From Roseivivax halodurans JCM 10272 (GTDB lineage Bacteria; Pseudomonadota; Alphaproteobacteria; Rhodobacterales; Rhodobacteraceae), in contig NZ_JALZ01000001.1 in assembly GCF_000521785.1 (NCBI RefSeq), forward strand, positions 186,001-250,000: DNA of 64,000 nt, in the 5' to 3' direction. How positions within the stretch are numbered: position 1 is the stretch's first letter; the number at the start of each line of letters is the position of its first letter. The notes beneath the pieces are model-generated. The model was not told where the DNA came from, ran no database searches, and saw only the letters and a program-made list of their open reading frames with translations. Positions 47,415-55,552 of the stretch are shown here, piece by piece. The position numbers and the translations under genes are program-made.

Positions 47415-48101
47415 ATGAAACGGTCTACCTCGATCCTCGCACTTGCCGGCGCCCTTGCCGGTTTCGGCACCATGGCCTCCGCGCAGGCGGGCGGCAGCGT
47501 GGTCTGCCGCGACTTCCTTCTCATGGACGAGCAGCAGCAGGGCAACGTGGTGCTCGAACTCGTGCAGACGGAAGACGGCGTCGCGACGACCTCGGACATC
47601 GAGGGCGACTACGCGATCGGGCAGGTGGACGGTCTGATCACCGCCTGCGAAGCCAACCCGCAGATGACCACGGCCGAGATCGCGGCGGACGTCTTCAGCC
47701 AGAAGGACGGCGACGGCGCGCCGGCCACCGTGAACTCCGAAGGGGATACCGCTCAGGACGTCCTGTCCGGCGATGCAGCCGGTGCCGGCGCAGACGGAAC
47801 CGATGACGCGGCGGACGAGGATGGCGCGACGGACGGAGCGTCGGGAATGGATGGCGCCGAGGATGCCGGCGATACGTCGAGCACCTCCGACGGTGACGAC
47901 GGCGCGGGCGCCGATGCCGGGGGCGACGCGGCAGGCGGCGCCGATGCCGGCGGCGACGATGCGGGCGGTGGCGCCGGCGGGTCCGACGACGGCGGCAGCG
48001 ACGGTGGTGATTCCGGTGGCGATTCCGGCGGTGACAGCGACGGCGGCGGCTCCGACGGTGGAGATGGCGGCGACGGTGGCGATGGCGGCGACGACAGCTG
48101 A
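47415..48101 (+). CDS. Periplasmic HdeA-like protein with Gly/Asp/Ser-rich tail
   Basis: 228 aa. Signal peptide ~1-23 (ends SAQ). The first half, with Cys31 in VVCRDFLLMDEQQQ and Cys78 in ITACEANPQMTTAE, resembles the two-cysteine HdeA fold (acid-stress periplasmic chaperone). Residues ~95-228 are almost only G, D, S, A and T in DGG/GDS units and very acidic. The start has weak ribosome-site support. Function unknown; the tail may bind cations. A bidirectional terminator follows. Confidence 0.75.
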   Translation: MKRSTSILALAGALAGFGTMASAQAGGSVVCRDFLLMDEQQQGNVVLELVQTEDGVATTSDIEGDYAIGQVDGLITACEANPQMTTAEIAADVFSQKDGDGAPATVNSEGDTAQDVLSGDAAGAGADGTDDAADEDGATDGASGMDGAEDAGDTSSTSDGDDGAGADAGGDAAGGADAGGDDAGGGAGGSDDGGSDGGDSGGDSGGDSDGGGSDGGDGGDGGDGGDDS

Positions 48102-48125
48102 CCTTCTCTATTCCGGTGGAACGAA

Positions 48126-48153
48126 AAAGGGCGGAGCCGCGGCTCCGCCCTTT
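48126..48153. terminator. Bidirectional terminator between HdeA-like gene and mmsA
   Basis: A perfect 13-bp stem with arms AAAGGGCGGAGCC (48126-48138) and GGCTCCGCCCTTT (48141-48153) lies between convergent stops, with A-run on one side and T-run on the other. Confidence 0.85.
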
Positions 48154-48175
48154 CTGTTGTCCGTGACCGATAGGG

Positions 48176-49675
48176 TCAGTCGATGGCCTTGAAGTTGAAC
48201 TCGCCGCCATCCTTGATGCCCGAGGGCCAGCGCGAGGTCACCGTCTTGGTCTTGGTGTAGAACTTGAAGCTGTCCGGTCCATGCTGGTTGAGGTCGCCGA
48301 AGGCGGATTTCTTCCAGCCGCCGAAGGTGTGGTAGGCGAGCGGAACCGGGATCGGGACGTTCACGCCGATCATGCCCACGTTGACGCGGTTGGCGAAATC
48401 GCGCGCCGCGTCGCCGTCTCGGGTGAAGATCGCGGTGCCGTTGCCCATCTCGTGGTCCATGGTCAGCTTCAGCGCTTCCTCGTAGGAGGCGGCGCGGACG
48501 GTCGTCAGCACCGGGCCGAAGATCTCCTGCTGGTAGATGTCCATGTCGGGCGTTGCGCGGTCGAAGAGGTGCGGGCCGACGAAGAAGCCGTCCTCGTAGC
48601 CCTGCATCTTGAAGTCGCGGCCGTCGATGACGAGCTCGGCGCCCTGGTCGATGCCGGATTGCACGAGCTTGAGGATCTTCTCCTTCGCCGCGGCGGTCAC
48701 CACGGGGCCGTAATCGACGTCGTCGCCGGCGGTATAGGGGCCGACCTTCAGCTTCTCGACGCGGGGCTTCAGCTTCTCGATCAGCCGGTCCGCGGTCTCG
48801 TCACCGACCGGGACGGCGACCGAGATCGCCATGCAGCGCTCGCCCGCCGCGCCGTAGCCCGCACCGACCAGCGCGTCGGCGGCCTGGTCAAGATCGGCGT
48901 CCGGCATGACGATCATGTGGTTCTTGGCGCCGCCGAAGCACTGCACGCGCTTGCCGTTCGAACAGCCGCGGCCGTAGATGTATTCCGCGATCGGGGTCGA
49001 GCCGACGAAGCCGACGCTCGCGATGCCCGGATGGTCGAGGATCGCGTCGACCGCTTCCTTGTCGCCGTTGACGACCTGAAGGATGCCCTTGGGCAGGCCG
49101 GCCTCTTCCATCAGCTCCGCGAGGAGCAGCGGGCAGGACGGGTCGCGCTCCGACGGCTTCAGGATGAAGGCGTTGCCGCAGGCGATGGCGGGCGCGAACA
49201 TCCACATCGGGATCATGGCGGGGAAGTTGAACGGCGTGATGCCGGCCGAGACGCCGAGCGGCTGGCGCATTGAATACATGTCGATGCCGCGGCCCGCGCT
49301 GTCGCTGTATTCGCCCTTCAGAAGCTCGGGCGCACCGATGCAGTATTCGACCACCTCGAGACCGCGCTGCACGTCGCCCTTGGCGTCCGGGAACGTCTTT
49401 CCGTGCTCGCGGCTGATCGCCTCGGCGAGCTTGTCCATGTTCTCGTTCAGGAGATGGACGAACTTCATCATCACCCGGGCGCGGCGCTGCGGGTTGGTCG
49501 CGGCCCATTCGGGCTGCGCTGCGGTGGCGATCTCGACGGCCTTGTTCAGCTCTTCGGTGCTCGCGAGCGGCGCCTTGGCCTGAACCTCGCCCGTCGCGGG
49601 GTTGTAGACGTCGGCAAAGCGGCCCGACGTGCCCTTCACGTGCTCGCCGTTGAGGTAGTGGGTCAGTTCCTGCAT
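48176..49675 (-). CDS. mmsA: CoA-acylating methylmalonate-semialdehyde dehydrogenase
   Basis: 499 aa. Converts methylmalonate semialdehyde to propionyl-CoA, the last step of this valine branch. Aldehyde dehydrogenase motifs: PFNFPAMIPMWMFAPAIACGNAFI (split), KPSERDPSCP, and the active-site cysteine in AAGERCMAISVAV. The ATG at 49675 fits the family. It is separated from the IBD-HIBCH-mmsB operon by two plus-strand secreted-protein genes and is divergent from a LysR regulator. Confidence 0.96.
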   Translation of the reverse strand: MQELTHYLNGEHVKGTSGRFADVYNPATGEVQAKAPLASTEELNKAVEIATAAQPEWAATNPQRRARVMMKFVHLLNENMDKLAEAISREHGKTFPDAKGDVQRGLEVVEYCIGAPELLKGEYSDSAGRGIDMYSMRQPLGVSAGITPFNFPAMIPMWMFAPAIACGNAFILKPSERDPSCPLLLAELMEEAGLPKGILQVVNGDKEAVDAILDHPGIASVGFVGSTPIAEYIYGRGCSNGKRVQCFGGAKNHMIVMPDADLDQAADALVGAGYGAAGERCMAISVAVPVGDETADRLIEKLKPRVEKLKVGPYTAGDDVDYGPVVTAAAKEKILKLVQSGIDQGAELVIDGRDFKMQGYEDGFFVGPHLFDRATPDMDIYQQEIFGPVLTTVRAASYEEALKLTMDHEMGNGTAIFTRDGDAARDFANRVNVGMIGVNVPIPVPLAYHTFGGWKKSAFGDLNQHGPDSFKFYTKTKTVTSRWPSGIKDGGEFNFKAID

Positions 49676-49751
49676 CGGAGTCCTCCTTCGGATTTGCCGC
49701 CACAATAGGCTTGCAGATTTGCGGGATACAGAGGCAATCTTCCAAAAGGGC

Positions 49752-49761
49752 TTTGCGCAAA
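49752..49761. promoter_or_regulatory. Palindrome TTTGCGCAAA between mmsA and lysR
   Basis: A perfect 10-bp palindrome, followed by ATGCAAAG, which repeats a half-site, in the middle of the 168-bp divergent region. A plausible LysR operator; not proven. Confidence 0.4.
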
Positions 49762-49843
49762 TGCAAAGGCCGGCCCGGCGGGCGAAGCTGCCTTGCATGT
49801 CAGGGGCTTGGCTCGACCAGCGACGGGCGCAAGGAGCGGCAAC

Positions 49844-50737
49844 ATGACCGACTGGGACGACATCCGCATCTTCCTTGCGACCGCGCGCGGCGAGAGCCTC
49901 TCGGCGGCGGGGCGCAGGTTGCGGATGGATCCCGCCACGGTGGGGCGGCGCATCGCGCGGCTCGAGCAGGCGCTCGGCACGCCGCTTTTCGCCAAGTCGC
50001 CGCAGGGCTACGCGCTGACCGGCGCAGGCGACCGCCTGATGCGACATGCCGAGGAGGCCGAGCAGGCGATGCAGGCGGCCTCGGAGGCGGTGGCGGGCAC
50101 GACAGAGGGGCTTTCGGGGCAGATCCGGATCGGGGCGCCGGACGGCTGCGCGAACTTCGTGCTGCCGCAGGTCTGCGCGGCGATCGCCGAGGATAATCCG
50201 GACCTCGACCTGCAGATCGTGTCGCTGCCGCGTGTCGTGAACCTTTCCAAGCGCGAGGCCGACATGGCCATCGCGGTCTCGGCGCCGACGGCGGGGCGGC
50301 TCGCGGTGCAGAAGGTCACCGATTACCATCTGCATCTCGCGGCGACGCGCGGATATCTCGAGGAGCATGCCCCCATCGAGAGCCTCGGCGATCTCAGCGG
50401 TCACCGGATCACCGGTTATATTCCGGACATGATCTTCGACAAGGAGCTGGACTATCTCTCCGACCTCGGGGTCGAGCGGGTGAGCCTCGCGTCGAACTCG
50501 GTCGCGGTGCAGTTCCAGTGGCTGCGTCAGGGGGCGGGGCTCGGCATCGTGCACGACTTCGCGCTTCCCGCCGCGCCCGATCTCGTGCGGGTCCTGCCGG
50601 ACCAGCTGTCGCTCACCCGCGCGTTCTGGCTCGTGCGGCACGCGGACGACCGGCGCCTGCCGCGTCTCAGCCGCTTTGCCGCCGCATTGAGCGACGGGAT
50701 CCGGCGGGAGGTCGCGCGACTCGAAGGTCTTACTTGA
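49844..50737 (+). CDS. LysR-family regulator, probable mmsA regulator
   Basis: 297 aa. Starts MTDWDDIRIFLATARGESLSAAGRRLRMDPATVGRRI (split), a typical LysR helix-turn-helix. Substrate-binding domain follows (GQIRIGAPDGCANFVLP). The divergent position to mmsA suggests it controls valine or propionyl-CoA metabolism. AAGGAG precedes the ATG. The ligand is unknown. Confidence 0.88.
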   Translation: MTDWDDIRIFLATARGESLSAAGRRLRMDPATVGRRIARLEQALGTPLFAKSPQGYALTGAGDRLMRHAEEAEQAMQAASEAVAGTTEGLSGQIRIGAPDGCANFVLPQVCAAIAEDNPDLDLQIVSLPRVVNLSKREADMAIAVSAPTAGRLAVQKVTDYHLHLAATRGYLEEHAPIESLGDLSGHRITGYIPDMIFDKELDYLSDLGVERVSLASNSVAVQFQWLRQGAGLGIVHDFALPAAPDLVRVLPDQLSLTRAFWLVRHADDRRLPRLSRFAAALSDGIRREVARLEGLT

Positions 50738-50796
50738 CAGGAGCGGGGCGCGAAGCGGACGCTTTTTCAAACACGCGCAATATGGGAGGCGCCGCA

Positions 50797-51234
50797 ATGC
50801 AGGTTCAGCACATCCTCAAGAGCAAGGCCGATGACGGGGTGGTGTCGGTCACGCCGGGCACGCTGGTCCGGGACGCCGCCAAGGTTCTGGCGGAGCGTCG
50901 GATCGGTACGGTCGTGGTGTCGGAGGACGGGCAGACCGCACAGGGCATCCTCTCGGAACGGGACATCGTGCGGATGCTCGCCCAGCGCGGCGCGGCGGTG
51001 CTCGAGGCGCCGGTCGAGGACCTGATGACCCGCGACATCCAGACCTGCACCCGCAGCGACGCGGCGGACGAGGTGCTGCAGCGCATGACCGAGGGGCGCT
51101 TCCGCCACATGCCTGTGATCGAGGACGGAAAGATGGTCGGGCTCGTGACCATCGGCGACGCGGTGAAGGCGCGCCTGACCGAGCTTGCGATGGAGAAGGA
51201 CGCGCTCGAGGGCATGATCACCAGCAACTGGTGA
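50797..51234 (+). CDS. Two-CBS-domain protein
   Basis: 145 aa made of two CBS motifs: VTPGTLVRDAAKVLAERRIGTVVV with GILSERDIVRML, then TCTRSDAADEVLQRMTEGRFRHMPV with VGLVTIGDAVK. Such proteins bind adenine nucleotides and sense energy state; the target is unknown. The ATG at 50797 has GGGAGG upstream. It is 59 bp after the LysR gene and 73 bp before coaD, on the same strand. Confidence 0.93.
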   Translation: MQVQHILKSKADDGVVSVTPGTLVRDAAKVLAERRIGTVVVSEDGQTAQGILSERDIVRMLAQRGAAVLEAPVEDLMTRDIQTCTRSDAADEVLQRMTEGRFRHMPVIEDGKMVGLVTIGDAVKARLTELAMEKDALEGMITSNW

Positions 51235-51307
51235 TCTGAAGAGACTCCCCTTGCATTCGCGGGCGCAATATTGTTGCGTCCGCCGAAGGCAATGAGGGAG
51301 GCGCGGG

Positions 51308-51808
51308 ATGCCGACGGGGCTCTATCCGGGGACGTTCGATCCGATCACGCTCGGGCATATCGACATCATCAGACGCGCCACCGTGATGGTCGACCGTCTC
51401 GTGATCGGCGTCGCGATCAATGGCGACAAGGGGCCGCTCTTCGATCTCGGCACGCGAGTCTCGATGATCGAGGCCGAATGCGCCAAGCTCCAGAGCGAGA
51501 CCGGAACCGAGATCGTCGTCCATCCCTTCGAGAACCTGCTCATCGACTGCGCCCGGGACGTGGGCGCACAGGTCATCATCCGCGGCCTGCGGGCGGTCGC
51601 GGATTTCGAGTACGAGTTCCAGATGGTGGGGATGAACCGCGCGCTCGACCAGTCGATCGAGACGGTCTTCCTCATGGCCGAGGCGCGGCATCAGGCGATT
51701 GCCTCGAAGCTGGTCAAGGAGATCGCGCGGCTCGGGGGCGACGTGTCGAAATTCGTCACCCCCCCGGTGCGCGATGCCCTGCAGGCGCGCTTCGCCTCTC
51801 AGCCGTAG
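51308..51808 (+). CDS. coaD: Phosphopantetheine adenylyltransferase
   Basis: 166 aa, normal length. Penultimate step of CoA synthesis, making dephospho-CoA. Nucleotidyltransferase motif YPGTFDPITLGHIDII at the start, the substrate motif RGLRAVADFEYEFQM, and the second signature SSK-like region IASKLVKEIARLGGDVS. The ATG follows GGAGGCGCGGG. Its 3' end overlaps the convergent DUF1127 gene by 10 bp. Confidence 0.96.
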   Translation: MPTGLYPGTFDPITLGHIDIIRRATVMVDRLVIGVAINGDKGPLFDLGTRVSMIEAECAKLQSETGTEIVVHPFENLLIDCARDVGAQVIIRGLRAVADFEYEFQMVGMNRALDQSIETVFLMAEARHQAIASKLVKEIARLGGDVSKFVTPPVRDALQARFASQP

Positions 51809-51957
51809 ACGGCGCGGCGGGCGACGTCCTTTTCGATGCCCGCCATGTCGAGGTCGATGCGGGTCTCCATCGGCAGGCCGCGCAATTCGCGGAGCGTGCG
51901 GCGATAGGAGCTGTGCTTTTGCAGGCGGGCGTTCAGAGTGCTGAAGAATTCGGTCAT
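51799..51957 (-). CDS. DUF1127 small protein
   Basis: 52 aa. Contains the DUF1127 pattern RRTLRELRGLPMETRIDLDMAGIEKDVARR. Small DUF1127 proteins in alphaproteobacteria can affect stress responses, RNA or phosphate metabolism; the role here is unknown. Ribosome site GGAG lies upstream of the ATG at 51957. Convergent with coaD, 10-bp overlap. Confidence 0.85.
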   Translation of the reverse strand: MTEFFSTLNARLQKHSSYRRTLRELRGLPMETRIDLDMAGIEKDVARRAVYG

Positions 51958-52157
51958 TGTGATGTCTCCGTCCGTTGACGTGTCTTCCCTCCCGTTGGCG
52001 CTAACCTGGGGCTTGCTGCGCCGCAGCACAACTTCGGTATGTCGAACGCCGCCATGACCTGAGTGCAGGGCGGGCGGGTTCGCCGGTCGGGCGTTAACCT
52101 TGGCTTCAGCGATGGCCGGTAATCTGCGGGTCGAATGCGTGAGGCAAGAGGCCAGGA

Positions 52158-52385
52158 ATGGATGCAGCGATTTCAGTTGGCGGGACAGGCGGCCCGCTTC
52201 CGAGCCGCCCGCAGGCGCGGCCCGCTGGGCAACGAGGCGATTTTGCTGCAGCTCTCGCGGCCGAGGCAATGGCTCACCTTGCCGTCGCGGCGCCGTTCCA
52301 GGCACCCGTTCCCGTGACCGCGCAGCCGCTGCCGCCCGCGGCGCAGGGTTATGCGGCGGCGCGCGCGGCGGTCTCGGAGCAGTAG
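52158..52385 (+). CDS. Small Ala/Pro-rich protein, function unknown
   Basis: 75 aa. Rich in Ala and Pro (AAALAAEAMAHLAVAAPFQ, then PVPVTAQPLPPAAQGYAAARAAV). No domain recognised. Support for a real gene: AGAGG and AGGA just before the ATG, codons with high GC at the third position, and a strong stem-loop 15 bp after the stop. It could still be a chance frame; a 52135 start is less likely. The 200 bp before it hold only promoter-like sequence. Confidence 0.5.
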   Translation: MDAAISVGGTGGPLPSRPQARPAGQRGDFAAALAAEAMAHLAVAAPFQAPVPVTAQPLPPAAQGYAAARAAVSEQ

Positions 52386-52399
52386 GGCACAAACGAAAA

Positions 52400-52425
52400 A
52401 GGCCGGACCCCGCGGGATCCGGCCT
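52400..52425. terminator. Bidirectional terminator between the small gene and gap
   Basis: AGGCCGGA (52400-52407) pairs with TCCGGCCT (52418-52425) around a 10-nt loop. Five A's before it give a T-run for gap transcripts on the minus strand. Confidence 0.8.
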
Positions 52426-52446
52426 GAATTCCGGGATGAGGTCAGC

Positions 52447-53451
52447 TCAGCCGAGCTTGCCCATGGCGACGGCCGTATCGGCCATCCGGGTCGAGAAGCC
52501 CCATTCGTTGTCGTACCAGGACAGCACGCGGACGAAGTTGCCGTCCATGACCTTGGTCTGGTCGGTGGCGAAGATCGACGAATGCGGATCGTGGTTGAAG
52601 TCCTGGCTGACGAGCTTGTGGTCGGTCACACCGAGAATGCCCTTGAGCGGGCCGCTGCCCGCCGCGGCCCGGATCGCCTCGTTGATCTCTTCGGCGGAGG
52701 TGTCCTTGTTGGCTTCGAAGGTGAAGTCGACCACCGACACGTTCGGCGTCGGCACGCGGATCGCGACGCCGTCGAGCTTGCCGTCGAGATCGGGCAGCAC
52801 GAGGCCGACGGCCTTTGCCGCGCCGGTCGAGGTCGGGATCATCGACAAAGCCGCGGCGCGCGCGCGGTAGAGATCCTTGTGCATCGTGTCGAGCGTCGGC
52901 TGGTCGCCGGTATAGGAGTGGATCGTGGTCATGAAGCCGCGCTTGATTCCGATCGCGTCGTGCAGGACCTTCGCCACGGGCGAAAGGCAGTTGGTGGTGC
53001 AGGAGGCGTTCGAGACCACCTTGTCGTCCGCCGTGAGCGTCTCGTGGTTCACGCCGTAGACGATGGTCTTGTCGGCGCCGCTCGCCGGGGCCGAGACGAG
53101 CACACGGCTCGCGCCGTTCTCGAGATGCGCCGCCGCCTTGTCGCGGCTCGTGAAGATGCCGGTGCATTCCAGCACCACGTCGACGCCGCCCCAGGGGAGT
53201 TCCTTGGGGTCGCGGAGCGCGGTCACTTCCATCGGGCCGCGGCCGACGTCGATGGTGCTGTCGGAGGTCTTGACCTCGTGCGGGAAGCGACCGTGGACGC
53301 TGTCGTACTGGAGGAGGTGGGCGTTCGTCTCGACCGGGCCGAGGTCGTTGATCGCGACCACCTCGATATCGGTGCGGCTCGATTCCACGATGCTGCGCAG
53401 GATGTTGCGCCCGATCCGGCCGAAGCCGTTGATGGCAACCTTGGTCGTCAT
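52447..53451 (-). CDS. gap: Glyceraldehyde-3-phosphate dehydrogenase
   Basis: 334 aa. Glycolytic/gluconeogenic NAD(P) enzyme. NAD fold at the start (INGFGRIGRNILRSI); catalytic cysteine in SNASCTTNCLSPVAKVL; C-terminal WYDNEWGFSTRM. ATG at 53451. Monocistronic, with a terminator on the 3' side and 159 bp to galM. Confidence 0.97.
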   Translation of the reverse strand: MTTKVAINGFGRIGRNILRSIVESSRTDIEVVAINDLGPVETNAHLLQYDSVHGRFPHEVKTSDSTIDVGRGPMEVTALRDPKELPWGGVDVVLECTGIFTSRDKAAAHLENGASRVLVSAPASGADKTIVYGVNHETLTADDKVVSNASCTTNCLSPVAKVLHDAIGIKRGFMTTIHSYTGDQPTLDTMHKDLYRARAAALSMIPTSTGAAKAVGLVLPDLDGKLDGVAIRVPTPNVSVVDFTFEANKDTSAEEINEAIRAAAGSGPLKGILGVTDHKLVSQDFNHDPHSSIFATDQTKVMDGNFVRVLSWYDNEWGFSTRMADTAVAMGKLG

Positions 53452-53610
53452 GGGAAAGTCTCCTCCGGGTGGTCTGCCGGTTGGTTGGTGTTACCGCTAA
53501 CGATCAAAGCGGCCTTCGAAAGTCAAGGTGCGCCCGTGCAGCGCGCCGTCAAGCTCGGGCCCGGGACGCTCGAATGTCGGAGCGAGGCTGCCAGAGCAGG
53601 CGAGGCCCGT

Positions 53611-54603
53611 CTAGGTTTGCGGCTGCCTGGCGAAGACGAAGCGCGAGAAGTGGCGGTAGCTCTCGCCGGGAAAGAGATCGACCTGCGCCCGCGCGCCGAT
53701 ATTCGCGGCATCGACCCAGGCCTGCGTCTCGAGCGCGATGCCGGCGCGGGCGCCGTAGCTGCGGCCGCCGAGCCCGAGCCCGTCCGGCACGGAAATGAGC
53801 GAGCCGTCGTAGACCTGTAGGCCCGGCTCCGTCGTCTCGATGTTCATTCGGGTGCCGCCGGCCGTCAGGGTCGCGACGTGCCGCGGCGCGCGGCGGGTGT
53901 CGGAGAGGCAGAACCCGTGGTCGATGCCGTGGGGCACCTGCGCGGGCTGCCGCAGGTCGTAGGAGGTGCCCTCCACGGGCACCGGCGGGCCTTCGGGGAT
54001 CTGGCGGCGATCGACCGGCTGCCAGAGATCCGCGGCGACGCTGAGGAGATGGTCGTCGATGACGTCCGAGCCCGAGAGGTTGAAGTAGCTGTGCGGCGCG
54101 AAGTTGCACAAGGTCGGCGCATCGGTCGTTGCGGTGATGGCGATCACCAGCGCCGGGCCTTCGAGCGAATAGCGCACCTTGACCTTGAGGGTGCCTGGAA
54201 AGCCCATGTGCCCGTCGGGCATCGTGTCGCTCAGCACGGCGTGGGTGCCGGAGGCCTCCTCGATCTTCCAGAGCCGGCGCCCGCTGCCGTCGTGGCCGCC
54301 GTGCAGCGTCTGGACGTGGCGCTCGTTAAGATCGAAGAGACAGGTGCTGCCGCCGATCTCCGCGGTGCCGCGCGCGATCCGGTTGGCGACCCGCCCGACG
54401 ATGGCGCCCATGTAGGGCATCTCGCGGGTGTAGTCGGCGGCGTCCTCGAAGCCGAGCACCAGCGGGTGCTCGATCCCGGCGAGGCGCAGATCGCGGAGCG
54501 TCGCCCCGTAGGTCAGCAGCCGCGCCGTGAGCGTGTCGTTCTCGAGCCGCAGCTCGTGGATCGGGCGGCCGCCGGGCGTCTCGGCGACGATCTCTGAACT
54601 CAT
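53611..54603 (-). CDS. galM: Aldose 1-epimerase (galactose mutarotase)
   Basis: 330 aa. Interconverts alpha and beta hexoses. Conserved segments: YGATLRDLRLAG, GRVANRIARG, the catalytic histidine in NFAPHSYFNLSG and the histidine/glutamate in FPGESYRHFSRFVF. Lies 28 bp downstream of dgoK on the same strand and probably supplies the right anomer for the sugar dehydrogenase. ATG at 54603. Confidence 0.93.
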   Translation of the reverse strand: MSSEIVAETPGGRPIHELRLENDTLTARLLTYGATLRDLRLAGIEHPLVLGFEDAADYTREMPYMGAIVGRVANRIARGTAEIGGSTCLFDLNERHVQTLHGGHDGSGRRLWKIEEASGTHAVLSDTMPDGHMGFPGTLKVKVRYSLEGPALVIAITATTDAPTLCNFAPHSYFNLSGSDVIDDHLLSVAADLWQPVDRRQIPEGPPVPVEGTSYDLRQPAQVPHGIDHGFCLSDTRRAPRHVATLTAGGTRMNIETTEPGLQVYDGSLISVPDGLGLGGRSYGARAGIALETQAWVDAANIGARAQVDLFPGESYRHFSRFVFARQPQT

Positions 54604-54631
54604 GTGGCTCTCCTCCCCGCCGAACCTTACA

Positions 54632-55534
54632 TCAGTGCGCGTGCGCCGCCAGTGCCTCGTGCGCGGCACGGAAGCCCGCGAGCGTCATCTCCTCGGAATC
54701 GAGGATCTTGGGCGCGACGCCCTGGCTCTCGAGCGCGCGGGAATAGGCCTCGGCCATGTCGGGCTCGCCGACGACGCGCACGTCCTGCCCGAGCCAGTAG
54801 GGACGGACGGAGGCCAGCTCCGTCCCGATCAGGAGGCCGGTGAGCCGCGCCCGCGAGGCTTCGGGGCCAAGATCGCGCAGCAGCGATTCCGCGCGCAGGG
54901 TGAAAAGGGACGAGGACAGCGCCTCGGGCCGCGAGAGGCCGCGGTCGAGCCCCTCGGCGAAGGCGTTCGCGTCCCAGCCGGTGCTGCCGACGCTGAGGCG
55001 CAGGACGGAGCGCTCGCTCAGCATCCCCAGGAGCTCGCCGGTCATGCAGGTGCGGAAGCTGACGACCTCGCCCGCGCTCACCTGCACCCAGATCGTGTGG
55101 AGGCCGGGCAGGCAGATCACGCCGTCGAAGCCGGGCTCGGAGGCGAAGACGCCCGCGATGCGCATCTCCTCGCCGCGCATCACGTCGGCGGGCTCGGCCT
55201 GACTGAGACCGGGAAGGACGTGCACGTCGAGCCGCGGATCGCGGGTCGGCGCCTTGACGGCGCGGGTCGCGGCGAGCGGGGCGATCGGGACGGCGGAATA
55301 GGGTGCCTCGATCCAGCCCTGCCGCGCGCCGACCATGCCGCAGGCGAGGATGCGTGTCGCGCGCCCCTCGGGCAGGCGGTTGCGCAAAAGGCCGAGCAGC
55401 GTCGGTTCGTAATCGGAGGGATCGAGCACGCCCATGCCCTGATCGCTGTCGAGGCGCTTCGAGACGCCACCATCCGCGTCGATCTCCCAGAGCCGCAGAT
55501 GCGTGGTGCCCCAGTCGGCAGCGATCCAGTCCAT
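54632..55534 (-). CDS. dgoK: 2-Dehydro-3-deoxygalactonokinase
   Basis: 300 aa. Phosphorylates 2-keto-3-deoxygalactonate in the De Ley-Doudoroff pathway. N-terminal phosphate-binding MDWIAADWGTTHLRLWEID, then ACGMVGARQGW and LPGLHTIWVQV, typical of the DgoK family. It sits between an SDR sugar dehydrogenase and galM. The partner aldolase dgoA is not next to it. Confidence 0.92.
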   Translation of the reverse strand: MDWIAADWGTTHLRLWEIDADGGVSKRLDSDQGMGVLDPSDYEPTLLGLLRNRLPEGRATRILACGMVGARQGWIEAPYSAVPIAPLAATRAVKAPTRDPRLDVHVLPGLSQAEPADVMRGEEMRIAGVFASEPGFDGVICLPGLHTIWVQVSAGEVVSFRTCMTGELLGMLSERSVLRLSVGSTGWDANAFAEGLDRGLSRPEALSSSLFTLRAESLLRDLGPEASRARLTGLLIGTELASVRPYWLGQDVRVVGEPDMAEAYSRALESQGVAPKILDSEEMTLAGFRAAHEALAAHAH

Positions 55535-55552
55535 GGGCAGTGCTCCTTTACT

